Assembly: GCA_033557465.1 (NCBI GenBank)
Contig: CM066034.1
Location: 417,672,159-417,736,158 of the forward strand
Direction: 5' to 3'
Source of the DNA: Ichthyophis bannanicus
Lineage: Eukaryota > Chordata > Amphibia > Gymnophiona > Ichthyophiidae
Length of the DNA stretch: 64,000 nt
Shown here piece by piece: positions 31,960 through 43,167 of the stretch. The position numbers and the translations under genes were made by a program. The notes under the pieces are model-generated. The model did not search any database. It was not told where the DNA came from and saw only the letters and a program-made list of their open reading frames with translations. Every line of letters starts with the position of its first letter. Positions within the stretch are counted from its first letter, which is position 1.

Positions 31960-33060
31960 TCTGCTATCCATGTTTTCTACAATTCCGGGATAGACACTGG
32001 CACCAATGGTGTATGATAAGTGGTGTTACATGGTTAAATCTTCTGGCTGAACAAGTAAAGTGCACATATGGCAGCATTCTGTATCATTTTTGTTGACCTG
32101 TTTAATTTTTTGTATTGGAGAGTCCTAAGCCAAAGACCAAAGAACCTAATGTTAGCAAATAAGTCAAGTATCTGACATAGCCATGGGAAGAATACGTATT
32201 GTCAGTTTTTGCGCCTGGTCCTACAGAAGTGTTGACACACCTCAAAATCAATGGCAGTGCCAATAAATGAGGTTTGACAGACTCCACAGCCAATTTGAAG
32301 GGAAAGACAGGTTGAGAGTCTAACTCTACACCTAGATATTTCACCCACAAGTGTTGGCCCCTGAGAGGAATTGTTAACCAAATAGCCATCAGACATGGCT
32401 ATGTATCCATCAGCGAAACTATGTTCCAGGCTGGAGCTCAACCCTGACACAGGAAATAATTCATCCAAAGTAAATAGCAGTAAAAATATCAGTTATAATA
32501 CAAAAAGTGTGACACCTCAATACTCTGAAGAAGTGTTCCTGCTAATGAACTACTATAATATATATTAAACAAAATCCCTTGTGGCACCCCCACATAAAAG
32601 ATTATGTGATAATGTCCGGTAAGGACGTCCTTGGACATGAATTTGAAAAGAACTTCCCCTTGAAGATAAGGAATGAAAACCGTGACACATACTGGACCCA
32701 TGGATACCTATGTCAAATAAATGATAGAAAACAGCACACCTATGCCCATGAAATCCAAAAGGACTGCTGAAAGATCTAATTGAAAATAGCACTATATGCG
32801 TCTGGTGCAGCTCATGAAAAGCTCCTTTTATGAACCGCTCAGTTTCAGTCCGTTGCAGTTCTCGACCTTTAGAAGGTGGTGTTTCTGGGGGTGGTGCACT
32901 TCGGCCCATGCCAGATGGAGCGAGTTTCACGGACTCTCGTAGTTCATAACTTTACGCCCCCCGGGCCTTACACCAAATTCCATCATTAATAGAGTGTGTC
33001 CTCCAGTACTCACATCCTAAATTCCTTCCAAAGTGGTATTGGGATTTTCCATCTTAATCA
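31960..33060 (-). pseudogene. L2-like LINE reverse-transcriptase remnant
   Basis: In minus-strand order: ERFIKGAFHELHQ (about 32845-32800), GVPQGILFNIYYSSSLAGTL (about 32605-32540), the conserved GVPQGS-LxPxLF block, then LLQSIEVSHFLYYN where the YADD block should be. KYLGVELDSQPVFPFKLAVE follows at about 32340-32280, the WLGV-x-LD block. Frames change between the blocks, the active site is lost and both ends are ragged. Confidence 0.5.
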
Positions 33061-33739
33061 GTCAAATTGTTCTACCAACATTTTTCCCAATGATTCCAAT
33101 GCCTACAAAGGGTAAGCTGCATAGCACATGTGGGACTGCAAAGTGACGCCCTTAGCCTGCGGTTTGAAGCAGACAAAAAGCCCATAGAAAGGCCATCCAA
33201 CTTTGCTGTTTCTTTGGACCCAGCCAGTGATTGCCATTTCCAAATGCTCTCTTTTAACTTGGCTAGCAGACTGCATCTCTTTCGTTGAATGTCCAGGCAG
33301 GCCTGATCCTTGATGTACATGTCAAAAGCTTAAAACCATGTTGTGAGTTAGGTTTGCATCGGTCGGCCAAATTATGCACGGTTCACGCTCCACAGAAGAG
33401 ATCTGCAGGGGCTGCAACTCGTGGCATTCTGACCATACAATTTTCACCATCTCAGCTACTCTCTAGATGGAGGCGAGTCCTGACAACACACAATTGTTTG
33501 GGTGATGAGAATTGCGCTCCATCCCCACTAGACCCATTCTATCTCTGTCCAGACACACCAAAAAGGGAAGAGAGAATGACTCAATACTTGTACATAGGTT
33601 GTACTCTTGGCTGCTAAAGGTCTGTTGCCTTTAGCAGAAGGGTTGTGACCCCTGTTAGCGCTTGTCTGTTGTGGCTTCCTCTGTTCTTTCAGTCAAGCCT
33701 GTAGCTGGTGAGACTCCCATACATGTTGCAACTCACTTC

Positions 33740-34070
33740 CTGCTTTGTCCACGCGAGATAAAGGTGGGTTACTCACCTATAGCATAGGTGTTCCTACGCC
33801 CATAGACATCAGGAATAAGTTCATCACAAACCCTCCCACCTCCCAGATGAGTTGTATTCTGCTACAGCCTATCGATCTCTATAGACTGGTTTAAGATGGG
33901 GGCATGGCGGCAGGGCGTAGGAAGGAAGCACTTACATGGCATGGGTGAAGCCTCCCAAAAGCTTCCAATAGAAAAGCAGTTGAGTGTTTCGCCATGTAGG
34001 CTCTGTACAGAGCATGTTACCCATATGTGATGACTTATTCCTGCTGTCCATGGAGGACCTGACATTGTAG
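33740..34070 (+). mobile_element. Solo DIRS right-end fragment
   Basis: GGGTTACTCACC at about 33767 and CATAGACATCAGGAATAAG match the internal complementary region of the DIRS at 46126-46175. A spacer follows, then TTACCCATATGTGATGACTT and ATTCCTGCTG near 34018-34055, the right terminal repeat. So the end of a DIRS element without its coding part is present. The sequence 33061-33739 between it and the L2 has no supportable feature. Confidence 0.5.
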
Positions 34071-34329
34071 GGATGAGATCATGACTGAAATGGTATTTAA
34101 AGGTGATGCCGCAGAAGAATTGATAACGAAATATCGATATACTGGGAAGAAGTGTTACAATAATCTCATAAATTGAAGAGTAACAAATCACCTTGCGACC
34201 GGAACATGGTTATACATCCCAAGGGTGTTGACAGAACTGTCAAAATATTGAAGAATTTACAGGACCTATTAAAACATCTATGAACTATCATTAAACATAC
34301 ATCTGTGAATTACGCTGGAAGATTTCCCC

Positions 34330-35850
34330 TCGGAGGATGGCAAATGTAATGCCAATTTTTTACAAAGGGCTTCCAGGGGTGATCGAGAAACTAAAGACAA
34401 GTGAGCCTGATGATCGGGTTACCGGGAAAAATGGTAGTAACCATTTATAAAGAACAAAATTACTGAATATGTAGACATAGTCATGGCTTAGAGTAGGGAG
34501 ACAGCCAACATTGGATTTAGACAAGGAAGGCTCTTGTCCTTAATACTCTATTATGTATTGTTTTGAAGGTGTGAACTAAACAGGTAGTACAGATTCAGGT
34601 GAGTCCAAGCCGATATTAGTGTATCTGGATATATTCAGAAAGCCTGTTGACAAGGTCTCCTCATGAGAGACCACTTGGCGAAAAACTAAAAAGTCATGGG
34701 GGATAGGAGGCAATATACTACTGTGGATTCAGGAACTGGTTAAAAGATAGAAAGGCGAGGGTATGGCTAAATCGGCCAATTATCCAAATGGAGAAAGGTG
34801 AATAGTGGAGTACCCCAGGGATCTGTGCTGGGTCTGCTGCTTTTTAACATATTTGGTAAATGACCTGGAAATGGGAATAACGAGTGAGGCAATCAAATTT
34901 GCAGATGACACAAAATTATTTAAAGTTGTTAAAACCCAAGAGGATTCTGAAAAATTGCAAGAGGATCTTGGAATTGGAAGACTGGGCATCCAAATGGCAG
35001 ATGAATTTTAATGTGGAGCAATGCAAATTTATGCACCTAGGAAAGAGCAACCCAACATATTAGCAATTACTACCCAGGAAAAAGATTTAGGCATCATTGT
35101 GGATAACATGTTAAAACCCTCCGCCCAGTGAGCAGCAGTGGCCAAGAAAGCAAATAGAATGCTAGGAATCATACGGAAAGGAATGGAGGATAAAACAAAG
35201 GATATTATAATGCCTCTGTATCGTTCCATGGTGTGACTGCATCTTGAATACTGTGTGAAGTTCTGGTCGCCGTATCTTAAAAAGGATGTAACATTATTAG
35301 AAAAGATATAGAAGAGCCACCAAAACGGTAAAGGGGATGGAAAGATATCCCTATGAAGAGAAGCTAAAAATTTTAAGACCTCTTCAACCTGGAAAAGAGA
35401 TGGCTGAGGAGAGATATGATAGAGGTCTATAGATTAACGAATGGAGTGGAAGAGGTAAACATAAATCAATTGTTGATACCATAAAAATATAGAAAGACTA
35501 GAGGACATGCAATATAAAGCTTCAAGGTAACCTATTTAAGACTAATAAGAGAAAATGTTTTTTCATTCAACGTGTTAATCAAACTCTGGAATTCATTAAT
35601 GAAGGATGTAGTAAAAGCTGTTAGTGTAGATGGGTTTAAAAAAGGTTTGGACAAGTTCCTGGAGGAAAGGTCCATAAACCATTAGGGAACCCAGGAAATC
35701 CACTGCATGCCCCAATAGAAGCATTGTGGAATATGTGTCTTTTGGGGAAACTGCTAGGTACTTGTGACCTAGTTGGAAACAGGATATTGGGCTTGATGGA
35801 CCTTGGTCTGACCCAGTGTGGCATATGTTATGTTTTTATGTTATTGTTAT
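34330..35850 (+). pseudogene. CR1 LINE ORF2 C-terminal half and 3' end
   Basis: The block VNDLEMGITSEAIKFADDTK then LFKVVKTQEDSEKLQED (34855-34970) contains the FADD catalytic motif of the reverse transcriptase. DWASKWQMNFNVEQCKFMHL follows at about 34978-35040. Later frames give IVDNMLKP, AKKANRMLGIIRKGMEDK and LEKRWLRRDMIEVYRLTN (to about 35450), and the 3' end TTGGGCTTGATGGACCTTGG at about 35787-35806. The catalytic pair is intact but the frame is broken repeatedly. The region upstream to 34330 is too decayed to read. Confidence 0.7.
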
Positions 35851-35864
35851 GAGTAGTTACCTTT

Positions 35865-36200
35865 TGCCTATATAAATTACATTGGTTACCAATTAAAGTG
35901 GCTTATTATCTATAAAGTGCTCATGTTAGTGTTTAAGTCCCTAAATAAGAAAGCTCAATTTGTCTGCAACCTTGAGGGTATATTGTCCATCTCGTGCTTT
36001 GCAGTCTAAGAATGACATTACTTCTGATGTTCCATCATTTTGACATATTCATTTTCAGGGAATTTGTGGTGAAAGGATGTTCTCTATGGCGGCTCCAAAG
36101 TTATGGAATGCTTTGCCAGCAGAATTATAAATTCTCTCTGATATGTTGTCATTTCGGAAACAATTAAAGGCACATCTGTTTCTTATGGCATGGGACAGAC
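35865..36200 (+). pseudogene. L2-like LINE ORF2 C-terminal fragment
   Basis: TATWLPIKVAYY-like codons at about 35880-35915 and PKLWNALPAEL then LSFRKQLKAHLFLMA (about 36095-36190) match the end of L2 reverse transcriptases. It lies directly after the CR1 3' end and before a second CR1 3' tail. Confidence 0.55.
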
Positions 36201-36206
36201 ACAGTG

Positions 36207-36430
36207 GATCCCTTTATAGCAACAGGATAAAATCAAAATAAACATAACTATCTCTTATATCTCAACAAATAGGGGTAACCTGCATGGAGCTGTGGGTACA
36301 CCCCTAAACAAAGGCATGGGGAGGGGTGACCTGCATGGAGCAGCAAGTTGCACTATTCTTGCCGTCTTGATGGACCGACTAGATGGACCATACTGGTCTT
36401 TATTTGCCATCATATACTATGTTACAATCC
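36207..36430 (+). mobile_element. CR1 LINE 3' tail fragment
   Basis: AGCAACAGGATAAAATCAAA, AACAAATAGGGGTAACCTGC and TGGACCATACTGGTCTTTAT match, in order, the minus-strand CR1 tail at 21685-21918. Only the tail is present. Comparing the two helps delimit the 3' end of this subfamily. Confidence 0.65.
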
Positions 36431-37390
36431 TTTATATGAAATTGATTGCTTCTCTTTGCTTAAGCCATCATTTGTGGAATCAGACTTGGTAAAAGACTTA
36501 GTTTGGCAGCAGCAGATAAGACTAGCAGTTGAGTCTGCAATCATTACACTCCTATTATCACTTGTAGTCTCTAAAATAGATTATTGTAATAGCGTTTTCT
36601 CAAGACTGCCTCAATACCAACTTAAACGGCTGCAAGTTTTGCAAAATATAGCATTATGTCTCCTTCATCACTCTTTCCACATATGATCATGTAACACCAC
36701 TATTACATTAAATCCATTGGCTATCTTTTCCATGTCGTATACAGTATAAGCGTTTGGTCACCATCCATAAAGTACATGCCTCTGGGCTACACCAGCCTAT
36801 CTTTCTCATATCTTATACTGTATGCATCTACCCATTCTCTACGTTCCATACATGCAAGCAGGACTCTACTTACTGTCCCCATCCACAGGTCCTGGATCAC
36901 CTTGAAAGTACACATAAATCAGTATTCTTTTACCAAGCCCCTCCCTATGGAATTCCCTCACCTACTGACATTTGTTTGGAAGCTTTGCTCCCTAAGTTTA
37001 AAAAATATCATGGAAATATCCATCTAGTCCAGCATACATTTAATATCACTATTGAATAACGTGTCATTTCAGTTACTGCCATCGTATCTCTGCTACTTGG
37101 TCTCTTGTTTTTTTCTCCTTCGCCTGTGTGTCATAAACTTCCTGTTATGATAATGGAGCGTTCTTTTCCCTTTATTTTATATGAATATTATTTATTGTTA
37201 AATCGCTTTGATGTGACTATGTGTGAAAAAGTGGTAAAATGGATCAAAGATATTTTAATAAACCATAAATTTTGTTTGTTGTATATGTCTGGTTAATTGT
37301 GATTTTATGTATGTCTTATGTTGTTTATTTGAATCTGCCTAGTAGATAATTTTTATTTTATTCTACACTATTTTAAATAAATAAATAAAA
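36430..37390 (+). pseudogene. L2-like LINE ORF2 C-terminal region and 3' tail
   Basis: SKIDYCNSVFSRLPQYQLKR then LQVLQNIA (36570-36650) is the conserved L2 C-terminal block. Later frames give SLWNSLT (about 36945) and a decayed tail. AT-rich 3' sequence with (TAAA)n at 37374-37390 ends it. Many stops show that it is old. Confidence 0.65.
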
Positions 37391-37543
37391 TATGCTTGCT
37401 TGTACATGTGAGGTTGCATTTTGCAATTGCATGCTAATGGCCACATGTACAAGAATGTGTGCTTGTGTATGAATAAAAACGGATTCTCATGTATCCAGGA
37501 GCTGAAATCAGGGATTAATAATGTTAAGCTCATTAACTCTTAA

Positions 37544-38014
37544 AACTAGAAGCCCTAAAGTGTTGTCAATTGACGCAAAGCATCTTCTAAGATATATACC
37601 AGCGCCACTGCTAGAACCATGTCAGTCATGTTCCATGACTTTGTTAGCAAGAGTCAAGATGTTCAAATATGTGCATCGAAAATTAATGGACAGATGCACT
37701 TACATAGTGGGAAAATGAATTTATACCTAGAAGCCCCAAAGTACGTCTATTGACGCCACAATAGTCTTGGATGTGTCAATTGACGTACTTTGGGGCTTCT
37801 AGTATAAATTCATGTTTCCAACTAGGTGGCGCATCTCAATCACTGTTTACAGTTTTACTCCAACATTACAAAGAATAAAACACGATGACATCATGTAATG
37901 ATGTCACATACTGCATGTATTAATAAATAAGTAACTTCACATTAATTCACATCTGCATTTCATGCTAAACGCAGTCATGGTAATGCGTCAATTGACGCAC
38001 TTTGGGGCTTTTAG
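37544..38014. mobile_element. piggyBac-like miniature element with TTAA target sites and nested hairpin
   Basis: TTAA at 37540-37543 and at 38015-38018 flank a 471-bp unit. The ends are inverted repeats: CTAGAAGCCCTAAAG on the left (from about 37546) and CTAAAAGCCCCAAAG read inward on the right, each followed by the self-complementary word GTCAATTGAC. A TTAA duplication is the signature of piggyBac transposases. No transposase is encoded. In the centre, 37715-37813 is a second copy of the same terminal motif arranged as a tight hairpin. A further half-motif plus TTAA just outside (38021-38045) leaves the true right edge slightly uncertain. Confidence 0.7.
37715..37813. repeat. Central hairpin made of two terminal motifs
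   Basis: The left arm 37715-37757 (ATGAATTTATACCTAGAAGC onward) is the near-perfect reverse complement of 37772-37813, with a loop of about 14 bases. Each arm carries the CTAGAAGCCCCAAAGTACGT motif of the surrounding element's ends. Confidence 0.8.
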
Positions 38015-38196
38015 TTAAAATTCCTTTTGGGGCTTCAAGTGTTAAATCAGCAAATCAGTGGTAGATCACAACTGCACTATTGTCGATGTATATATTCCAG
38101 GCCATCGCTTTTTAGCACGTAGGCCTATTTCCTTATGAATGATTTTTATCATTCGTATGTGATATAGAATAGTTTTTCACTGTTCTAGTGACAATT

Positions 38197-38231
38197 CCCC
38201 CCACCCCCCACCCCCCCCCCCCCCCCCCCCC

Positions 38232-38277
<46 letters not shown>

Positions 38278-38297
38278 ACCCCACCCCCACCCCCCCC

Positions 38298-38346
<49 letters not shown>

Positions 38347-38350
38347 ACCC
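38197..38350. repeat. Poly-C / poly-G tract, ~150 bp
   Basis: Almost pure C on the plus strand with isolated A residues. Glycine-rich open frames on the minus strand are translations of this tract and are not genes. The length may not be reliable, because homopolymers of this size are hard to sequence. Confidence 0.95.
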
Positions 38351-38394
38351 TTTAAGAATTGTGTTTGCAGTAGAAATGAATCTGAAAACATGAT

Positions 38395-38760
38395 GAGGGT
38401 AATTTATTAAAACTCCCATGGACTTAACGCGCATTAGCACATGCATATTTCAAGTCTATTTTATAAAACAAAATCATGTGCGTAGTTTTTTTATAAAATA
38501 GGGGTATAAGTGGTATAAAATGATGTCAAGCTAGTTGCAGATGGTAGGTGTAAATACCCAAGAACGCACATAAGTCATATGTAAATTTGCGCTCTGCTTT
38601 TTACTCTGTCCAAGCTCCACCCCTGTGCATGCCACACTGAAAGTACACGTTTGCTTGCAGAATAGCGAATGCCTACAGTGCATAAAGCTCCTTGAAATAT
38701 GTGACTTGTGCAATAAATTGAACATTTCTTTATGCAACGCCCTATAAAATCATCCCCACA
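38395..38760. repeat. Possible miniature inverted-repeat element
   Basis: The left end GGGTAATTTATTAAAA and the right end, read inward as GGGGATGATTTTATAGGG, are loosely complementary. A poor inverted repeat bounds an AT-rich segment without coding potential. No target duplication is evident, so this is tentative. Confidence 0.35.
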
Positions 38761-39000
38761 GTGGGTCATACCAAAGTCCATCAAGCCCAGTATTCTGTTC
38801 AAACAATGGCCAATCCAGGTCACAAGTACCTGGCAAGATCCCAAAAAAAGACGGAGTCCATGCTGCTGATCCCAAGGATAAGTCATAGTTTTTCCTTAGC
38901 TCTACCTTAATAATGGTTTATGGAATTTTCCTCCAGGAATTTGTCCCAAACCTTCCTTAAAGATAGCTATGCTAACAGTTTTTACTGCATCTTTTTTGTT
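38745..39000 (-). mobile_element. CR1 LINE 3' end fragment
   Basis: On the minus strand it reads AGAATACTGGGCTTGATGGA then CTTTGGTATGACCC at the 3' end. Just upstream is the GGAGGAAAATTCCATAAACC region seen also at about 35660-35690. It is the same CR1 3' module as at 35600-35850, in the opposite orientation. Confidence 0.7.
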
Positions 39001-39869
39001 TTAAGACTTGTGGTGGGAACAGTAGTGGGGATTAAGCAATTTATATATATCCCTTTTCAGTTCATTGACTATATTTGTGTTCCTAAGAAGTTTTTCCATA
39101 TATGTGGTGTGACGATGATTATCCTGTATGGAGGGTCATTCTGTTTTCTCTTCTTGTTGCATAGAAGAAGACAACTTCCAATAATGCACATTCATGAAGT
39201 CAAGTGATGACTTGGCTTACTTAAAGCAGGCCTGCTCAGACTCTCATTGTTACTCTGTCGTTGGGAAGCAAGATGCAGAGGGGACATGGTCCTTTTTGCC
39301 CCTTCCTCATGGGAAGCTCAGGAGTTAAATAGCAGTTCAAAAGGTAACATAGAAGTCCTAATACTGTAAACTCTCCTTTTTGCTCCTGCTCTTCTTCATT
39401 TATTGGTTTTGTACCAGGCTCTACCATTTTTGTCTTCTTCCAGGGTGTCTATTGATAGCAGGGCCACTTCAGTCCCTTAAGGGGCTCCTACCACCTGTAC
39501 CGCTCCCCCCCCCCCCCACCAGAATCTCTCCTCTCTTACCTCTTTCCCTTCTCCAACCGCTGTGATGTAAAGCATCTCTCCTTGCTCGCTGTCTTTCCTC
39601 TGGCCCAGTTGCATGGGTCTTTCAGTCCCTTCGGGTACCTAGAGTCAGTCATGCCTGCTTCTTCCGACTTTCTGTTTCAGAGGAGCTGGACTGACAATCT
39701 TTGAGCAGGCCCCACACTGCCTGGTGACTGTGCATTTTGCTTTTCCCACTGCTGTTCTGCCCGGAAGACAAGTGATTGCCTCTAATTATTGAGTTGCAGC
39801 TGGGCCCCCATTGTGCAGGGGCCCAGGGCAGCTGCCCTGTTTGCCCATATTGTAGGCAAAAGCAGCCTT
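39001..39869. other. No gene; weak repeat remnants
   Basis: Open frames at 38920-39207 and 39380-39565 have low-complexity or hydrophobic translations and no family match. A C-rich run lies at about 39506-39519. Part of 39780-39870 resembles a hAT-type end but is too short to call. Confidence 0.35.
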
Positions 39870-39960
39870 GACTGATAGTAGGGGATCTTAACAGCCAAAC
39901 CGCTTTTGCTCTTGTGGAAGATTTGATTTACTCTATGCTATCCTTTCAGCCTACTCATGC
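39870..39960 (+). pseudogene. L2-like LINE endonuclease fragment
   Basis: The short frame LIVGDLNSQTAFALVEDLIY then SMLSFQPTHA contains a GDLN block, the degenerate form of the GDFN metal-binding motif in L2-type endonucleases. It is truncated on both sides. Confidence 0.5.
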
Positions 39961-40340
39961 TTAGGATTGCCAACTTTTTGAAAGAGAAAAACTCAGCACC
40001 TCTTGCCATGCTCCACCCAACAACCCACCCAATCAAAATAACTGCAGAGAGGGCAACGGTGCAGGCTATAGTGATGGGAGGGATGGGTACAAGAGGTTGA
40101 ACCCTTAAGCTCCTATTCAGCCAGAATCCCCTTAGGCCTCTCCAACACACATTTGCTCTCCCATATGGCATTAAATCCAAACATATATTCTTCATCCATT
40201 GAACCCTGGCCCCTTCCTCAACAATCTGCAAGCAGAGCTAGAACCTTCCCCATAAAAACTTTCCATATGATAAAAAATCCTTCTCAGTACCCAGAGTTGA
40301 TCCAAAGTGTTGGCACCCTAAGCAAATCTTAACCCATATT

Positions 40341-40490
40341 TCTCCAGGAACAAGCAGGAAGTCAGTCCTCACATATGGGTGACATCGGCGCTGACAGAGC
40401 CTGGTGCGGAGCATATCCACAGCTTTCAAAGAAAGCTTTTGGGAATGCTACCATGCATGCGTGGTCCCCTTCCCGCCCAAGGGTGTCATC
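40341..40490 (+). repeat. DIRS left terminal repeat
   Basis: It starts TCTCCAGGAACAAGCAGGAA. The reverse complement of the segment 40395-40490 recurs in the right repeat (46260-46370), including CAGCTTTCAAAGAAAGCTTT and GAATGCTACCATGCATG. The first 37 bases are found inverted in the internal complementary region. Confidence 0.85.
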
Positions 40491-40739
40491 ATGCTCAGTC
40501 TCCTTTTTACTGCAGAGTCCAATGACGCATGTCCTGTGTCCCTGGAAAAACTCTTTAAAATCTACCTTCTAGTTGACTTTCTCCCAGTTTGCGTACCAGT
40601 TCCTCTTCATGTGTCGAGCCAGTGCCTCCCGGCGCTGTTCTCGGTTTCTCTCCTTTTTTTTTTTTACCAAGGCTTGCCTCGACTGGCGTTCATGTCTTTT
40701 TTTCACCCAGGGGTCGTCGACCCTGCCTGGGTGTGAGCC

Positions 40740-42442
40740 ACCATGTCCCCAGGTGGCTTCAAGAAATGTGATTTCTGCTGTCAAACCATGTCTATAATAG
40801 ACACGCACAACTGCTGCCTGCACTGCCTTGGCCTAGATCATGACAGTACCTCCTGCGACCTGTGCTAGGCCATGACTCCGTGAACCAACAAGAAAAGGTC
40901 ACAGTTGCAGGAGAAAATGTTCCCATGGTCCAGCTCTGCACCAGCATCCCCGACACTGAGCCCAAGGCCGAGCACCTCCAGTGAAGTCGGAAGATGCAGG
41001 ACCCCGGCAAGAAAAAGAAAAAAACCCTAGAAGCCAGGCGATGTTCCACCAGAGAAACCCGGTAAGGTCCTGAAGAGGGACTCGGGGACTCCGAGCAGCA
41101 CCCTCCTAAGGTCTCTAGGAAGGAGTCCTCAGTCGGCGGTGACCGTGTGAGGCCCCCCGAGGCCATGGTCCTCATTGAGGACGTACTCACCAGAGTGCCA
41201 GCGCCAGGCCTGAGACTCTCGGTGCCCAAAAGCAGCGAAGCCTTCTGACATCGAGGCCAAACTGGCAGCCATGGACAGAGTATCTCTTCTATCCTGGCCA
41301 TGCAGCAGGCAATGATGTCAGGTTCATCTGCATCATCTGCCCCGACAACCGGGCCCCCGACTGCAGTGGTGTCCCCGGGTGTCAAGCTGGGCCCCAAGCG
41401 CTCTGGTGAGCACTCAGGTGAGCCCTCGGCACTGATCGACGTCCCGGTCCCGATCTTCAAGTGTCCTGTCCTCCCCAATCAGTTTCTGGGAGTCTGACTT
41501 GAGACCCTTCGGGGGATTCCAGTTCCCCAATGCAGCCCTCATGATATGGGAGCTCTGAGCCTCGGACTTCGACGCCTTCGGAGTCAGACTGGGAGACAGA
41601 TGTCAAGCCTCTCCTGAGACTTCTCGACACCAGGACATCTCGTCGGAGCCATCTCCCCCAGAACCTCGGCGCCATTCCCTGCCTGAGGGCATGGCCTTCC
41701 ACGACTTTGTCTAGGACATGGCCTGAGCATTCACGGTCCCCATCAAATCCGAGGAGGACCCATGCACTGAGGAACTGGAAATCATCCAGTATAGGTCCCC
41801 GCCAAAGGAGGCTCTCTCAGTGCTGGTACACCCCATCAGGATGTGGGAAACCTTGGCCTCGGTGCCAGTAGTCAGCCGAAGCTTCGATGCCATCTACTGC
41901 ATAAAAAGGAGTCCATGCTTCCAGAAGTCTCAGCTTCTCCACAACTCCATGGTGGTGGAATCCTTGATGCAGAAGTTTAAGAGTCAGAAGACTTACTCTT
42001 CTGGTTCCCCTGGGTAGAGAAGCTAGAGCCCTCGATGCCTTAGGGCACAAGTGCTTCCAAGGGGCCATGCTGAGCTGCCGGATACAAACCTATGAGCTGT
42101 ACATAGGTATGTATCTCAAGAGTCTCATCCAGGAGCTCATGGGCTTCTGAGCAAGATTCACTGGGGAATCCCTGCAATGCTTCCAGACCTTGGTGGCGAC
42201 CATCTGGGACTGCTCTAAGTTCCTGTCCTGGGCCGCCTATGATGGTTTTGAGGCTGTAGCAAGGCAGCAGCTGCAGGCATCGGTGCTTGGTGCCAGGCCT
42301 GGCTGTAGACCTTGGACCTCAAGCAATGGGTCCAGGAAAAAGCTGCTGGATGTCCCCTGCACTGGGGAGAATCTGTTTGGTAAGCCTATGGCCAACAACA
42401 AGGCTGCCGAGATTGAAGAAGACCTCTCCCCTCCTCCATAAG
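40740..42442 (+). pseudogene. DIRS gag-like region
   Basis: The start (MSPGGFKKCDFCCQTMSIID then THNCCLHCLG, 40742-40830) has clustered cysteines and a histidine like a zinc knuckle. The middle is serine and proline rich. The end (41690-42440) reads TEELEIIQYRSPPKEALSVL, RMWETLASVPVVSRSFDAIY and KSQLLHNSMVVESLMQKFKS, and finishes GENLFGKPMANN and EIEEDLSPPP. This C-terminal part resembles DIRS gag, the same family from which the C-terminal domain of vertebrate LAP2-alpha is thought to be derived. Several frameshifts and stops break it. It ends at a retroinsertion at 42443. Confidence 0.6.
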
Positions 42443-42888
42443 AAAGCCTCGTGGAGTATGATACATTATAGCAATAATCACACCACTGCAAAGAATGAAG
42501 CCTAAATTATAAAACAATCCCCTATTACTAAGCAGGAGCCATGAAATTAAATAAGGTAATATCAAAAAGACAAATCCCTCAACTCAATCCTTGTAGAAAA
42601 ACTTCCAACTGGGAAGAATCAAAAAAGATATAGGACTTGCCCTTACTTACAATCACACATTTACAGGGAAATTTTAACGAAAAGGAGGCCCCAAGTGCCA
42701 CGACACGAGGGCGGAGCGCCAGAAAGGCCTTCCTCTTCATTTGGGTACTGCGACATACATCAGGAATAAAGGTTTGTTATGTTATTATTGTTGGTTATTT
42801 TTTTTCTATGATATGTTGATTTCCTGTATTTCCTATGTTTTCCTTAAATAAAAGGATTAAATTAAAAAAAAAAAAAAAGCCTCGTGGA
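42443..42888 (+). mobile_element. LINE-mediated insertion inside DIRS, with 13-bp target duplication and poly-A
   Basis: AAAGCCTCGTGGA lies at 42443-42455 and 42876-42888. The 420 bases between end in AATAAAAGG, a short linker and a run of 15 A (42864-42878). Target duplication plus poly-A means target-primed reverse transcription. The insert has no recognisable coding sequence or tRNA head. It may be a 5'-truncated L1 3' end, another L1-mobilised transcript or an unknown SINE. It postdates the DIRS. Confidence 0.8.
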
Positions 42889-43167
42889 AAAGGCTGGTTT
42901 TCTCGAGGAAGTAGGGCCTCTTCCACCAGAGTCACCACTACCAAACCTTCCAGACCCAGCAGCAACAGAGATCCCAGCCCAAAGGCCAGGGACACGATCC
43001 CTGGAAGCCAAAGGCCCCCAATCCTCAGGTGCCAGCTCTGGCCCAACCTAATGGGAGATTTTGACTCCCAGGGTGGGGCCTCCCTCCCCCCGGGAGACCC
43101 TCTCCAGCCCATAGGGGGCCGCCTGGCACTCTTCGCCCACAAGTGACCCGAGGTCACCTCCAGACCA

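Noticed and set aside
38133..38446. Glycine-rich proteins on the minus strand
   Set aside because: They are translations of the poly-C tract.
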